64,000 nucleotides of DNA from Sulfobacillus thermotolerans (GTDB taxonomy: Bacteria > Bacillota > Sulfobacillia > Sulfobacillales > Sulfobacillaceae), in the NCBI GenBank assembly GCA_002951815.1, contig CP019454.1, positions 2,108,001-2,172,000 of the forward strand, read 5' to 3'. Position numbers and translations under genes: made by a program. The notes beneath the pieces are model-generated. The model saw only the letters and a list, made by a program, of their open reading frames with translations. It did no database searches and was not told the DNA's origin. Position 1 is the first letter of the stretch, and each line of letters starts with the position of its first letter. Shown here piece after piece: positions 18,359-27,492 of the stretch.

Positions 18359-20035
18359 ATGATGGCAACAAAGAGAACCTTTGGAAACTTGGTCAACAAT
18401 CCGATTATGGAAGACTATGCGTTACGATATGCGCCATCGTCCTTTCGCAAATGGTCTCCATGGGCTGTTCTTATTTCTGCCCTAGGCGGTCAGACCGCTA
18501 TGGCCAGTTATGCCATTGGTGGGTCCCTGATTTTGGTTTTTGGCTTCGCCAACGCCTTGTGGGCTGTCATTGGAGTTTCCTTGATTACCTTTTTAACGGC
18601 ATTACCCATTGCTTATTATATTGGCAAAAACCATATTGACATGGATCTTCTCACGCGTGGCGCGGGATTTGGGTATCTTGGCTCTACGGTGACGTCACTG
18701 ATTTATGCTTCGTTTACGTTTATTTATTTTTCACTTGAGGGCGCTATTATGGGTCAAGCGATCTCAGATTTCTTTCACATCAGTGTGGCGTGGAGTTATC
18801 TCATTGCGGTGCTCATTATCATTCCACTTGTGATGTTTGGAATGACACTGCTCTCGAAGTTTCAGGCGTGGACCCAACCCTTGTGGGTTATTCTCATTGC
18901 ATTTGCATTATGGGCTGTATTTGCTCATAACCCTGGGGCTATTAGTGCGTGGACTCATTTTGGAGGCCATTCTGCATCAGGGGCACATTTTTCATGGTTG
19001 CTTGCTGCTACGGCAGGAGGGGTGATGATGTCCCTTGTCGCTCAAATAGGGGAGCAAGCCGACTATCTCCGGTTTATGCCCGATCAAACTAAGTCGAATC
19101 GTACCGCTTGGCTTTGGGCTTTGGTTTTAGCTGGACCGGGGTGGATTCTCATTAGCACCCCACAGAATATCTTAGGCCAGTTTTTTACATCCTTTGTCGT
19201 TGGTAAGGGGTTGGCATCGCAAGCGGATGTGCCGGTGGTGATGTTCACGCAGGCTTTTCACAGTGTTATTCCTAACGTGGGCACAGCATTAACCATTGCC
19301 ACGATTTTGGTGGTTCTCTCGCAATTGAAAATTAACGTGACGAATGCCTATTCCGGATCTTTGTCATGGTCGAATTTCTTCTCGCGCACGTTACATCGTC
19401 ATCCCGGCCGGGTTGTCTGGCTAATGTTTCAACTGGGCATTGGGCTGTTGATTATGGAAATGGGGATTTTCGGAGCGATTGATAAGGTGTTAGGGTTTTA
19501 TTCCAATGTCGCCGTGGCATGGATTGGGGCGGTCGTGGCAGATTTAGTGATTAACAAAGGTCTTTTGAAAATTAGTCCACCGGTTGTGGAATTCAGGCGG
19601 GCCCATCTCTACAACTTTAATCCTGTAGGATTTGGCGCCATGATTATCGCTTCAGTCATCTCGTTAGCCGCTTATTTTGGTCTGTTTGGAACAGCTCTGG
19701 CAGCATTTTCCTCCTACCTGTCTTTGGTTGTGGCGATGATAGCCGCTCCGCTTATCGCCATTATGACGAAGGGTAAGTACTACATTGCCCGTGAAAGCGA
19801 CGCAGAAAAGGAGATTACTGAAGAATTAGAGCTGGCTAGAACGAAGAGTCAATCCACCTGTATCAGTTGCGGGTTTGATTTTGAACAACCCGACATGGCT
19901 AATTGCCCATTTCACGAAGGATCCATCTGCTCCCTGTGTTGCACTTTGGAGTCATCCTGTCACGACATGTGCAAATTACCCCAAGGAGCCGGCTTGCATA
20001 TCAAGTTTGGCGAAGAAGCGGTGGTCGACGAATAA
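18359..20035 (+). CDS. NCS1 permease with cysteine-rich C-terminal tail
   Basis: A 558-residue membrane protein. Residues about 35-475 form a twelve-span NCS1 (purine-cytosine permease/allantoin/hydantoin) transporter, with GGQTAMASYAIGG in span 1 and IDMDLLTRGAGFGYLGS after span 2. Residues about 500-540 form a cytoplasmic cysteine cluster: CISCGF, then DMANCPFHEGSICSLCC, then SCHDMC. This could bind zinc or an iron-sulfur cluster. I recall similar tails on transporter-like domains of sensor kinases, but no kinase domain is present here. Downstream amidases and a carbamoyl hydrolase suggest uptake of a ureide, hydantoin or nucleobase. Confidence 0.85.
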   Translation: MMATKRTFGNLVNNPIMEDYALRYAPSSFRKWSPWAVLISALGGQTAMASYAIGGSLILVFGFANALWAVIGVSLITFLTALPIAYYIGKNHIDMDLLTRGAGFGYLGSTVTSLIYASFTFIYFSLEGAIMGQAISDFFHISVAWSYLIAVLIIIPLVMFGMTLLSKFQAWTQPLWVILIAFALWAVFAHNPGAISAWTHFGGHSASGAHFSWLLAATAGGVMMSLVAQIGEQADYLRFMPDQTKSNRTAWLWALVLAGPGWILISTPQNILGQFFTSFVVGKGLASQADVPVVMFTQAFHSVIPNVGTALTIATILVVLSQLKINVTNAYSGSLSWSNFFSRTLHRHPGRVVWLMFQLGIGLLIMEMGIFGAIDKVLGFYSNVAVAWIGAVVADLVINKGLLKISPPVVEFRRAHLYNFNPVGFGAMIIASVISLAAYFGLFGTALAAFSSYLSLVVAMIAAPLIAIMTKGKYYIARESDAEKEITEELELARTKSQSTCISCGFDFEQPDMANCPFHEGSICSLCCTLESSCHDMCKLPQGAGLHIKFGEEAVVDE

Positions 20036-20079
20036 GGGGACAAGGACGTTATCAAAGAAAAGAGAGGAGCGAACGTTAG

Positions 20080-20244
20080 ATGGTGAAGAAGCAGGCCGTC
20101 TTAGACGCCGCAATTGCAGACCAAGCGACTATGGTATGGCAAAGTATCGTAGAAAATTTCGCTACCTTATCGATCCCGCATAATGTACTGCCTGCTGTGC
20201 ATGTTGTGTTGCCATCGACAACGCAGAAAGAGAGCCTTTTATGA
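20080..20244 (+). CDS. Small AtzG/GatC-like amidase partner
   Basis: A 54-residue ORF with a good ribosome binding site (AGAGGAG, 11 bp before the ATG), overlapping the next amidase start by 4 bp. Its layout (a helix followed by VENFATLSIPHNVLPAVHVVLP) resembles the DUF4089/AtzG small subunits that precede AtzE-type amidases and act like GatC. Similarity is judged by eye. Position, coupling and coding character are clear, but the family assignment is tentative. Confidence 0.5.
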   Translation: MVKKQAVLDAAIADQATMVWQSIVENFATLSIPHNVLPAVHVVLPSTTQKESLL

Positions 20245-21536
20245 TGAAGGCAGATATAACCAATTTATCTCTTCGTGAGATATTAGATGCTGTTGGCGAA
20301 AAAGAGTTGAGTGTCAATGAGATTTTTGCGGCCTATCATGAGCAAATCGTCGATCGCAATCCTGTACTGAATGCTTTTACGGCAATAGAACAGGTGCCAC
20401 CCGTTAAGGTCCCTATGGGTCCTCTTTCCGGAATCCCTTTGGCCATCAAAGACATTTTTGACGTAGGAGGTTATCCAACTACCGCTGGCAGTGCCTTTCT
20501 TGAGGAGATTCCAAAGGCGGATGCGGTGGTTGTGGCCCAGCTGCGAGAAGCCGGTTGCCTTGTCATGGGAAAGACCAACACCCACGAATTTGCTATGGGC
20601 GCGACTACCATCAATCCTCATTTCGGGGCGACCCGCAATCCGTGGGATACCGAACGGATTGCGGGAGGCTCGAGCGGTGGGTCGGCTGCGGCAGTGGCGG
20701 CTGGGATGGCGATAGTCGGATTGGGCAGTGATACGGCCGGCTCGATTCGTATTCCTGCCGCATTGTGTGGGGTGGTGGGATTGAAACCGACGTATGGACG
20801 ATTGTCTTGCGAAGGGGTTATTCCCCTCAGTTGGTCCTTGGACCATGTCGGTTTTTTAACCAAAACGGTGACGGACATGACCGAGGTATTCCGGGTTTGG
20901 GATCCCAACGTGTGGGATAGCAGCCGTCTATCGTCGTCGCGTGTGGGTGTCGTCCTGACGTCGATTGAGTCTTTGCTTGATGACGCGGTACGTCAAGGCA
21001 TGAATGAAGCTATTAGAATGATCGCACGTCTCGGCCACCCTACCGAGGAGACCGTCTTACCATTATGGGAGCAAGGATTGGGCGCGGCGTTTATTTTGTC
21101 CCGCGTAGAGGGAGCGAGTTATCACCACGAGTGGTTAGAAAAATATCCCGAACAATATGGATCCGACGTCCGCATCTTGTTGGAAGCGGGACGACGTTTT
21201 TCGGGCGTGGACTATGTGAATAGCCTGCGACTGCGTTCTATGGTCATGGCAGAGTACCAGGCTTTATTTGAGCGTTTTGACTTTTTGATGCTACCGACTG
21301 TCAGTATTGAGGCGCCGCTTATCGCGGAACCCTCAACGCGTAATGTCCTTACGCAGTTGACCTCACCCTTTAATTTCTCAGGTCTGCCCGCCATCTCAGT
21401 ACCTTTGATGCCCCAAGGGCGCGAGCTGCCTGTGGGAATCCAATTTGTAGCGCCTTGGGGACAAGAGCATCGTTTGTTGGCATTAGCACAGCAATGGGAA
21501 CAGGTTCGCGGGCCTTTTCTGAGTCCGGTTGCATAA
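20241..21536 (+). CDS. Amidase-signature hydrolase (AtzE/GatA-like)
   Basis: A 431-residue cytoplasmic amidase with the Ser-cisSer-Lys triad. The lysine is in [18 protein letters not shown] (about residue 70), the glycine-serine loop is [14 protein letters not shown], and the nucleophile serine is in [15 protein letters not shown]. Length and the small coupled upstream ORF recall AtzE, which hydrolyses carboxybiuret. Other amide substrates are possible. Confidence 0.85.
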   Translation: MMKADITNLSLREILDAVGEKELSVNEIFAAYHEQIVDRNPVLNAFTAIEQVPPVKVPMGPLSGIPLAIKDIFDVGGYPTTAGSAFLEEIPKADAVVVAQLREAGCLVMGKTNTHEFAMGATTINPHFGATRNPWDTERIAGGSSGGSAAAVAAGMAIVGLGSDTAGSIRIPAALCGVVGLKPTYGRLSCEGVIPLSWSLDHVGFLTKTVTDMTEVFRVWDPNVWDSSRLSSSRVGVVLTSIESLLDDAVRQGMNEAIRMIARLGHPTEETVLPLWEQGLGAAFILSRVEGASYHHEWLEKYPEQYGSDVRILLEAGRRFSGVDYVNSLRLRSMVMAEYQALFERFDFLMLPTVSIEAPLIAEPSTRNVLTQLTSPFNFSGLPAISVPLMPQGRELPVGIQFVAPWGQEHRLLALAQQWEQVRGPFLSPVA

Positions 21537-21564
21537 CACGTGATAACAGGAGGAGCGATAGATT

Positions 21565-23118
21565 ATGAAGAGTCCGGAGTTCAAAGATTTTAAGGAGATT
21601 GCTCAGAGTCTGGGATTGCAGTTAAGCGACGAGGAACTAGGTCAATATTACAGCGCGCTTCAGCCATCTTTTGATGGCTACGTGCAACTGGAAACGTTAA
21701 GTCAGGAAAAAGAAACCCCATTTAACGAAGCACGAGAAGGGCATCTGGTGGATCCTCAAGATAATCCGCTGGGAGCGTGGTACTGGAAAGGAGAAATCGT
21801 TGGCGCTAAGACCGGACTACTCGTCGGGAAACGCGTCGTTATTAAGGACAATGTGGCTGTTGCAGGTATGCCGCTCAGTAATGGCACGTCCCTTATGGCA
21901 GACTTTCGTCCAAGTGAGGATGCAACGGTCGTCCAACGCATTCTTGGTGCAGGCGGCACAATCGTTGGCCAATCGGTCTGTGAGAATCTCTGCTTTTCGG
22001 GCAGTAGCTTTACCAGTGATACAGGGCCTGTACGTAACCCCTATGACCCATCGAGATCTTCAGGAGGCTCTTCAAGTGGCAGTGCCGTATTGCTTGCCAC
22101 GGGCGAAGTGGATATGGCAATTGGCGGCGATCAGGGGGGATCTATACGCATTCCAGCGGCATGGTGTGGAGTCTATGGGTTAAAACCGACATGGGGACTT
22201 GTACCGTATACCGGAGCATTTCCTATTGAACCCAGTTTGGACCATTTAGGGCCCATGGCCCGCACGGTTCCCGATGTCGCTCGTCTTCTTGAGGTGATAG
22301 CCGGACCTGATGGGAATGATCCACGTCAGAAAGGCCTGACCTTTGCTTCATCTGGTGACTATATGGCGGCGCTAGGCCAGGAATTAAGAGGATTTCGTCT
22401 TGGAGTCGTCAAAGAGGGATTTGGATGGCCGCAGTCTGATCCGCGTGTTGACGACATGGTATGGGGTGTCTCGGAAAGCCTGGAGTCAAAGGGCGTTAGC
22501 CTCGCATCTGTTTCGATTCCTTGGCATCGTCAGGCTATGCTCGTGTGGAATGCGATTGCTGTGGAAGGTACATGGGCCGTGATGATGAAGGGCAATGCAT
22601 CAGGGTACGGTTGGAAGGGGCGTTATTCCGCAGACCTCATGTCCTATTGGGCGAAAGCATGGCGCCAAAATGCAGCAGCATTGCCGGCGACGGTCAAGCA
22701 GTTGTTACTGGTAGCGTCGTACATGGAAGAACATACCTATGGGAAGTATTACGCTATGGCGCAGAATTTGGCAGGGGAACTGCGCCGGGCCTATGATAAC
22801 GCTTTAAAGGACGTCGACTTGCTTGTGATGCCTACTCTTCCGATGACGGCAACACGGCTTCCCGGTAAGGATGACCCCATAGCTGAACAATTAAACAAGG
22901 CGTTTGAAATGGTGGTGAATACCGCTCCTTTTGATGTGAGTGGGCATCCTGCCATGACATTGCCATGTGGTCTGATCGATGGATTGCCGGTGGGCATGAT
23001 GATTGTGGGCAAGTATGGGGATGAGGCGACGCTCTTGCGATTTGCGGACGCTTTTGCACGCCAAGTATCTAGCCCGCCCTCTCCTCCCGAGGCCGTGAAA
23101 TTAGGGCAAGAACAATGA
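21565..23118 (+). CDS. Amidase-signature hydrolase
   Basis: A 517-residue second amidase. Triad motifs: VVIKDNVAVAGMPLSNGTS (lysine about residue 92), SSGGSSSGSAVLLATGEV and [15 protein letters not shown]. The N-terminal extension of about 70 residues (LQLSDEELGQYYSAL) is typical of longer bacterial amidases. It overlaps the next hydrolase by 4 bp. It likely releases ammonia from an amide in the same pathway as its neighbours. Confidence 0.88.
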   Translation: MKSPEFKDFKEIAQSLGLQLSDEELGQYYSALQPSFDGYVQLETLSQEKETPFNEAREGHLVDPQDNPLGAWYWKGEIVGAKTGLLVGKRVVIKDNVAVAGMPLSNGTSLMADFRPSEDATVVQRILGAGGTIVGQSVCENLCFSGSSFTSDTGPVRNPYDPSRSSGGSSSGSAVLLATGEVDMAIGGDQGGSIRIPAAWCGVYGLKPTWGLVPYTGAFPIEPSLDHLGPMARTVPDVARLLEVIAGPDGNDPRQKGLTFASSGDYMAALGQELRGFRLGVVKEGFGWPQSDPRVDDMVWGVSESLESKGVSLASVSIPWHRQAMLVWNAIAVEGTWAVMMKGNASGYGWKGRYSADLMSYWAKAWRQNAAALPATVKQLLLVASYMEEHTYGKYYAMAQNLAGELRRAYDNALKDVDLLVMPTLPMTATRLPGKDDPIAEQLNKAFEMVVNTAPFDVSGHPAMTLPCGLIDGLPVGMMIVGKYGDEATLLRFADAFARQVSSPPSPPEAVKLGQEQ

Positions 23119-24395
23119 ACAGAATAATTTCCGGGGCCACGATTCTTCACGATTTGGAGAGCCTTGCCCGGTTTAGTGTGCCAACGTCTAAGGGAGGAGT
23201 CACGCGCCTGCCATGGACATATGAAGATGAACAAGTCGTGTTGTTGCTGACGGACACCCTGACCGCCTTAGGTCTTCAGGTCTCTAGAGACACAGCAAAT
23301 AATCTGTGGGCTGTGTGGGATGTCGATGCTGACCGCAGCATTGTTATCGGCTCACACCGCGACAGCGTTCCGAACGGTGGACGTTTTGACGGCGCACTTG
23401 GGGTCATCGGAGCGATGCGGGTTATCCAGCAACTCAAGGCCGACCAGTATCGTCCACGGCATAATATCGAACTAGTGGCGTGGAATGATGAAGAGGGTGC
23501 GCGCTTTGGGACTACCCTTTTCGGGAGCCGGATTTATTCGGGGGCCACGCAAGTGACGCAGTTCTCTGACAAAATTGATCGACAAGGTACCTCTTTGGCG
23601 GAGGCTGCTCTTCAAGCCGGTTACAGTGTGGAGAAGATGGAGGCAACAAATCATTTATCACGAATGGCAGCGTACCTCGAACTCCATATCGAGCAAGGTC
23701 CAATCCTGGAAAGAAATCACTGCCATATCGGGGTGGTGTCGGGCATTAATGTGCAGTTTCGCGAACGGTTTACCATGCGTGGAATACGGGTTCATGCGGC
23801 TTATAGTGGAGCCGACCGGGCGGATCCTATTTTTGCAACCGCTGAGGTATGGCATAATCTTATGACCACCATTCACCAAGCGAATCATGGATACCCGTAT
23901 CCGCGGATTGCGGCGACTGTAGGACAAGTCGATGTGCATTCCCATTTAATTAATGCCGTGCCACCGGACATTATCTGGACGTTGGACTTGCGATCGGACG
24001 ATGCGAGTCTTGCTCAAGAAATGCTGGAAATGGTTCATGGGAACGTGGAACGCATTGCCCAACGGGCAGGCTTTAATGCGGAAATCACTAGTGTGGATGA
24101 TCATACGGTGTTAGCCGGAACAACGGATTCCTCGCAACCGATTGCGTTTGATCCGGTGCTGCAATCTATAGTGTCGGACGCGGCGCGCGACGGTGGATAT
24201 TCATTTCAGCATATGGCCAGTTGGGCTGGACATGATGCCATGGCATTAGCGCCGCGGGTACCTACAGCAATGATTTTTGTGCCGAGTTACAAGGGTCTTA
24301 GTCATACGCCCGAGGAATGGACAGACCCCATGGACCTCGAACGGGGGGTGGATGTGCTGTTAAGGAGCGTGATCAAAGCCGATACACTGCCATAG
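23115..24395 (+). CDS. M20 N-carbamoyl-L-amino acid / allantoate amidohydrolase
   Basis: A 426-residue binuclear metal hydrolase of the AmaB/HyuC/AllC group. Metal ligands are visible in GSHRDSVPNGGRFDGALGV, WNDEEGARFGTTLFGSR, LELHIEQGP and SWAGHDAM. Enzymes of this group cleave N-carbamoyl amino acids, ureidoglycolate precursors or allantoate, releasing CO2 and ammonia. It is the last gene of the NCS1-amidase run, supporting a ureide or hydantoin salvage role. Confidence 0.88.
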   Translation: MNRIISGATILHDLESLARFSVPTSKGGVTRLPWTYEDEQVVLLLTDTLTALGLQVSRDTANNLWAVWDVDADRSIVIGSHRDSVPNGGRFDGALGVIGAMRVIQQLKADQYRPRHNIELVAWNDEEGARFGTTLFGSRIYSGATQVTQFSDKIDRQGTSLAEAALQAGYSVEKMEATNHLSRMAAYLELHIEQGPILERNHCHIGVVSGINVQFRERFTMRGIRVHAAYSGADRADPIFATAEVWHNLMTTIHQANHGYPYPRIAATVGQVDVHSHLINAVPPDIIWTLDLRSDDASLAQEMLEMVHGNVERIAQRAGFNAEITSVDDHTVLAGTTDSSQPIAFDPVLQSIVSDAARDGGYSFQHMASWAGHDAMALAPRVPTAMIFVPSYKGLSHTPEEWTDPMDLERGVDVLLRSVIKADTLP

Positions 24396-24494
24396 ATGTT
24401 AATATGACAGCTAAAAACACTCTGTAGTCTGACATAATTCGCCGTTTGATCGGCGTAAACTTCAAGTTGGAGGGTTGTTTACTCGTGAAGGATT

Positions 24495-24534
24495 GATGAA
24501 ACAGCCCGACTTGTCAGAGTCGAGCTGTTTCATC
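24495..24534 (+). terminator. Long hairpin after the nitrogen operon
   Basis: An almost perfect 16-bp stem, GATGAAACAGC-C-CGACT paired with AGTCG-A-GCTGTTTCATC, around a 6-base loop, 100 bp after the last stop. The downstream sequence is only weakly T-rich. Confidence 0.65.
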
Positions 24535-24961
24535 CTGTGTCCTTGTCGTCATGGCGTGGGGTTAACTTATGGGTCCACTCATTAAAAACAGCGGCTGGCC
24601 AAACGCAAAGTGGTTCGGTGGTTACTTACGAGTAGTTAATGCCGATTGTCGTGTTAATGGGTTGAGGTCGTTGCCAGATAAGGTCTTGGTAACGCCGCAT
24701 TCCATACGGGTCCCAAGAGATCATCCATATAACTAAGGAGGTCCGAATGATATTACGACTCCGACTGTGCTACGACGTAGTCCATCACGCGAGGCCGCGA
24801 TTAACGACGCCGATTTCCTGGGCGAGGTTGGGGGTCTTTTAACCTCTTCCCCTTGATTCGAGTCTCTCTGGCCGGCCATATTGGACTGAGTGTCTATCAC
24901 AGTCACTAAGTCGTCCATTAATGCTCGTGGATTCTCATGACGCATCACTTCTAGCCGTAAT
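24535..24961. other. Intergenic between nitrogen and CRISPR regions
   Basis: About 430 bp with no supported gene. A ribosome-binding-like AAGGAGG at 24735 precedes a 31-codon frame that ends quickly. On the minus strand, a frame continues past the end of the CARF gene without recognisable content. Confidence 0.4.
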
Positions 24962-26212
24962 TTACGTGAGTTCCGAGTAATTTCTTGGTAACTGTTTCGG
25001 GAACCGCTTGACGTATGATGCGGCTTCATCTTTAAGTGCGGGAATAAATACCTGTTCCAGCCACGTATTCCACTGATTCCATTCGTCTTGAGAAATGGGG
25101 GAAAATCCGTGAGCACACAGGGAGTGGTTACGAATGCTGAGGAGATTTTGCATGGCGCCTTTTTGTTCTTTGATGACCATGGACAAGGGGCCTTTATGGA
25201 TATGCGGAACTAACGTCCAGATTTGCATGAGGGCCAATTTGTAAGGTCCTTCTTTGCCCATGTTTATACCAAGGTCTTCTGCGTATGGCGCAATGGTTTC
25301 CATTTCCACTTTACTACTGTCAATATCGTACATGCCTAATATCCACTGTCCACTGGCTTCGATAAGGCGGTAACAGCGACCAATGGCGTCATCATAGCGC
25401 TGTTGAGCGGCTCGCCGTTGCGCGTTGAGCCATAAATCCCAGAGCTGAAGAAATCGCCCTATCAGAGGCTTGTTAGAATGTGTCAGTTCTTTCAAGTCAA
25501 TATAATAGGCGCGTAAGGCAGACGTCATCTTTTTTTCAAAAATAGCGAGTGTTGCAAGAGCGTCTTGGTGCTGAAAACGATCCCATAATTGAAAAGCTCG
25601 ACTTATGGCTCGAGCATAGGTGAGTTCGCTTCGCAGATGCATGTTGGCTAAACCATTGAGGAGATTGTCCAGACCTTGCGCGGCGGATTCATACGAATAA
25701 GATTGCCAGTGACTTAACATAAGGCTGGCATCGCGTTGGGTCTGTACTTCACTCATTTCAACCGGTTGCAGCGATTCCGTGCCGGCGGAGACTTTGATTA
25801 AATCATTACGAGCCCCCGCCATGACGCTTACCTTGACGTATTCTGCTTCACTGGCTGCCAACACTAATGCGGCAGACATGCTTTTCGTACCACCTGTGTA
25901 ATTGGCGTGAAGCGTGGCGTTAGGATAGGTGACATGAAATTGCTGCAACGTCTGTTTGATAAGGTGGTAGGCGGTGACTAAGTCATCGGTGGGCACTAAT
26001 TGAATGGTATAGGATTCGGGGGCTAAGGATAAGGTTTTAGAAATGGTTATCGCCCGAGGATTCTTGTCTGTGACATAACGGTATGACCCCGCTTCGCCTG
26101 TAGTCGTATTGTCCTCCGAACAAACAAAAATGGTGAATTCCGGCTGAAGACTCCTCCACGCGGACAATATCGGATCAGGGCTTCCGCCCACCGTGATGAT
26201 GAGAACATTCAT
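24962..26212 (-). CDS. CARF-HEPN CRISPR ancillary protein (TIGR02710-like)
   Basis: A 416-residue protein matching the TIGR02710 family of CRISPR-associated CARF proteins. The N-terminal CARF Rossmann fold begins NVLIITVGGSPDPIL, and the ligand loop NYTGGTKS lies at residues 104-111. A helical C-terminal HEPN domain carries R361-N-H-S-L-C-A-H368, the R-X4-6-H ribonuclease motif. It should be an RNase switched on by cyclic oligoadenylate made by Cas10. I start at 26212, not the upstream 26269, because GGAGGGT lies just before and the family begins at this motif. It is divergent from the cmr operon. Confidence 0.85.
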   Translation of the reverse strand: MNVLIITVGGSPDPILSAWRSLQPEFTIFVCSEDNTTTGEAGSYRYVTDKNPRAITISKTLSLAPESYTIQLVPTDDLVTAYHLIKQTLQQFHVTYPNATLHANYTGGTKSMSAALVLAASEAEYVKVSVMAGARNDLIKVSAGTESLQPVEMSEVQTQRDASLMLSHWQSYSYESAAQGLDNLLNGLANMHLRSELTYARAISRAFQLWDRFQHQDALATLAIFEKKMTSALRAYYIDLKELTHSNKPLIGRFLQLWDLWLNAQRRAAQQRYDDAIGRCYRLIEASGQWILGMYDIDSSKVEMETIAPYAEDLGINMGKEGPYKLALMQIWTLVPHIHKGPLSMVIKEQKGAMQNLLSIRNHSLCAHGFSPISQDEWNQWNTWLEQVFIPALKDEAASYVKRFPKQLPRNYSELT

Positions 26213-26352
26213 GACTACACCCTCCATTACATTGAGATCGACAAAGCTTGGTAATATTTTACTATCCATTGCAGGAGTTTAACAGAATTTGGCGAAATAT
26301 ACTGTCGTTGGAAATAGAAACCTTAGTGTTTGAGCGAAAAGAGGCTAGTGGT

Positions 26353-27492
26353 ATGCATAAAATCGTGGCCCGATTTGAGTTAACGACGCCCAGTTTCTTA
26401 GGAGGAATGGATCCTAACAATGCGACTGATCCCGTTTTACTTCGAGGAGCTTCCCTGAGGGGGGTTTTGAGATTTTGGTGGCGCGCGTACATGTTTTCGG
26501 TACTAGGACAAGATCTCAAGAAACTTCACGAATATGAAGATAAACTTTTTGGATCGAGTGAGAAGGGGACCGGTCGTGTTCAAATCGTGTCGGTCCAGAC
26601 TAGTTCGATCATGAAAAGAGAGCTAGGGAAACAGTTTATTGAGAAGAAGCCTGGCCTCAAGTACTTGTCTTATGGTGCGGCGAATCGCCAGGCAATTATG
26701 GCGCCGTTAGAGTTTGATCTGACCTTAGCTATACGGTCGGCGCCGGATGATAGTGTGAACAAAGCTTTGATGCTACTGGGAACTTTAGGGGGGATTGGCG
26801 CACGCAGTCGTCGGGGCTGGGGCTCACTGTCCTTGTTGTCTCTTCAAGAAAATGGCCGTGAGATATGGCGGGCTCCGGAAACTGTCGCAGATTTGGCTAC
26901 TTTTTGGAAAACAATCGCCGAGGAAAGTCTGATGTTGCAGACATCACTACCATCTTTTACGGCATTAAGTTCGCGTATGCGGATTTATGTGTTAGAGGAG
27001 GGCGAGGCAGTGGATTTGCTGAATCTTGTGGGCACAGAGTTTCAGCGATACCGAAGTTTTGGGCTAAAAGGTAAATTGGGAAATGAAGACGCCGAACAGA
27101 ATTTTAAAGATGATCATGATGCCATGCAACGAGCCGTTGTAGAGAAGGAACCTCCTCATAAAGCGCCTAAGCGGACAATTTTTGGATTGCCGCATAACTA
27201 TCAATTTAGTAGCGCAAAAGGGGCGAAACTTTCCATCACCAGTTCCGGGCAACGGCGAGCTAGCCCGCTGTTCTTTCACATTCAAAAGTTAGGAACCCAT
27301 TATGCCGCGGTCGCAGCCATAATTCCTGCGACATTCTTAAACGAACCCACGCTTACGATTATGATGAACCCGAGACAAACGGTGTCTGCACGTATCGAGT
27401 CCTACTATGACGTCATTGAGCAATTCATCACCGGGAAACACCGGCATTCGGGGACTGCGAGATTTCCCAAGGAGGTGTGCATATGGCCCTAA
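26353..27492 (+). CDS. cmr1: Cmr1, type III-B RAMP protein (Cas7 family)
   Basis: A 379-residue Cmr1, the subunit capping the 3' end of the crRNA in the type III-B complex. The family pattern is LLRGASLRGVLRFWWRAY near residue 30, and the glycine-rich GGIGARSRRGWGSL lies near residue 155. I choose the start at 26353 (MHKIVARFELTTPSFLGG) because AAAAGAGG precedes it. The frame is open 35 codons further up without homologous sequence. It is the first gene of a tightly packed operon and overlaps cas10 by 10 bp. Confidence 0.88.
   Translation: MHKIVARFELTTPSFLGGMDPNNATDPVLLRGASLRGVLRFWWRAYMFSVLGQDLKKLHEYEDKLFGSSEKGTGRVQIVSVQTSSIMKRELGKQFIEKKPGLKYLSYGAANRQAIMAPLEFDLTLAIRSAPDDSVNKALMLLGTLGGIGARSRRGWGSLSLLSLQENGREIWRAPETVADLATFWKTIAEESLMLQTSLPSFTALSSRMRIYVLEEGEAVDLLNLVGTEFQRYRSFGLKGKLGNEDAEQNFKDDHDAMQRAVVEKEPPHKAPKRTIFGLPHNYQFSSAKGAKLSITSSGQRRASPLFFHIQKLGTHYAAVAAIIPATFLNEPTLTIMMNPRQTVSARIESYYDVIEQFITGKHRHSGTARFPKEVCIWP

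Noticed and set aside
24733-25116. 127-codon minus frame overlapping the 3' end of the CARF-HEPN gene.
   Set aside because: Half is a shadow of the real gene in another frame, and the rest has no recognisable content.
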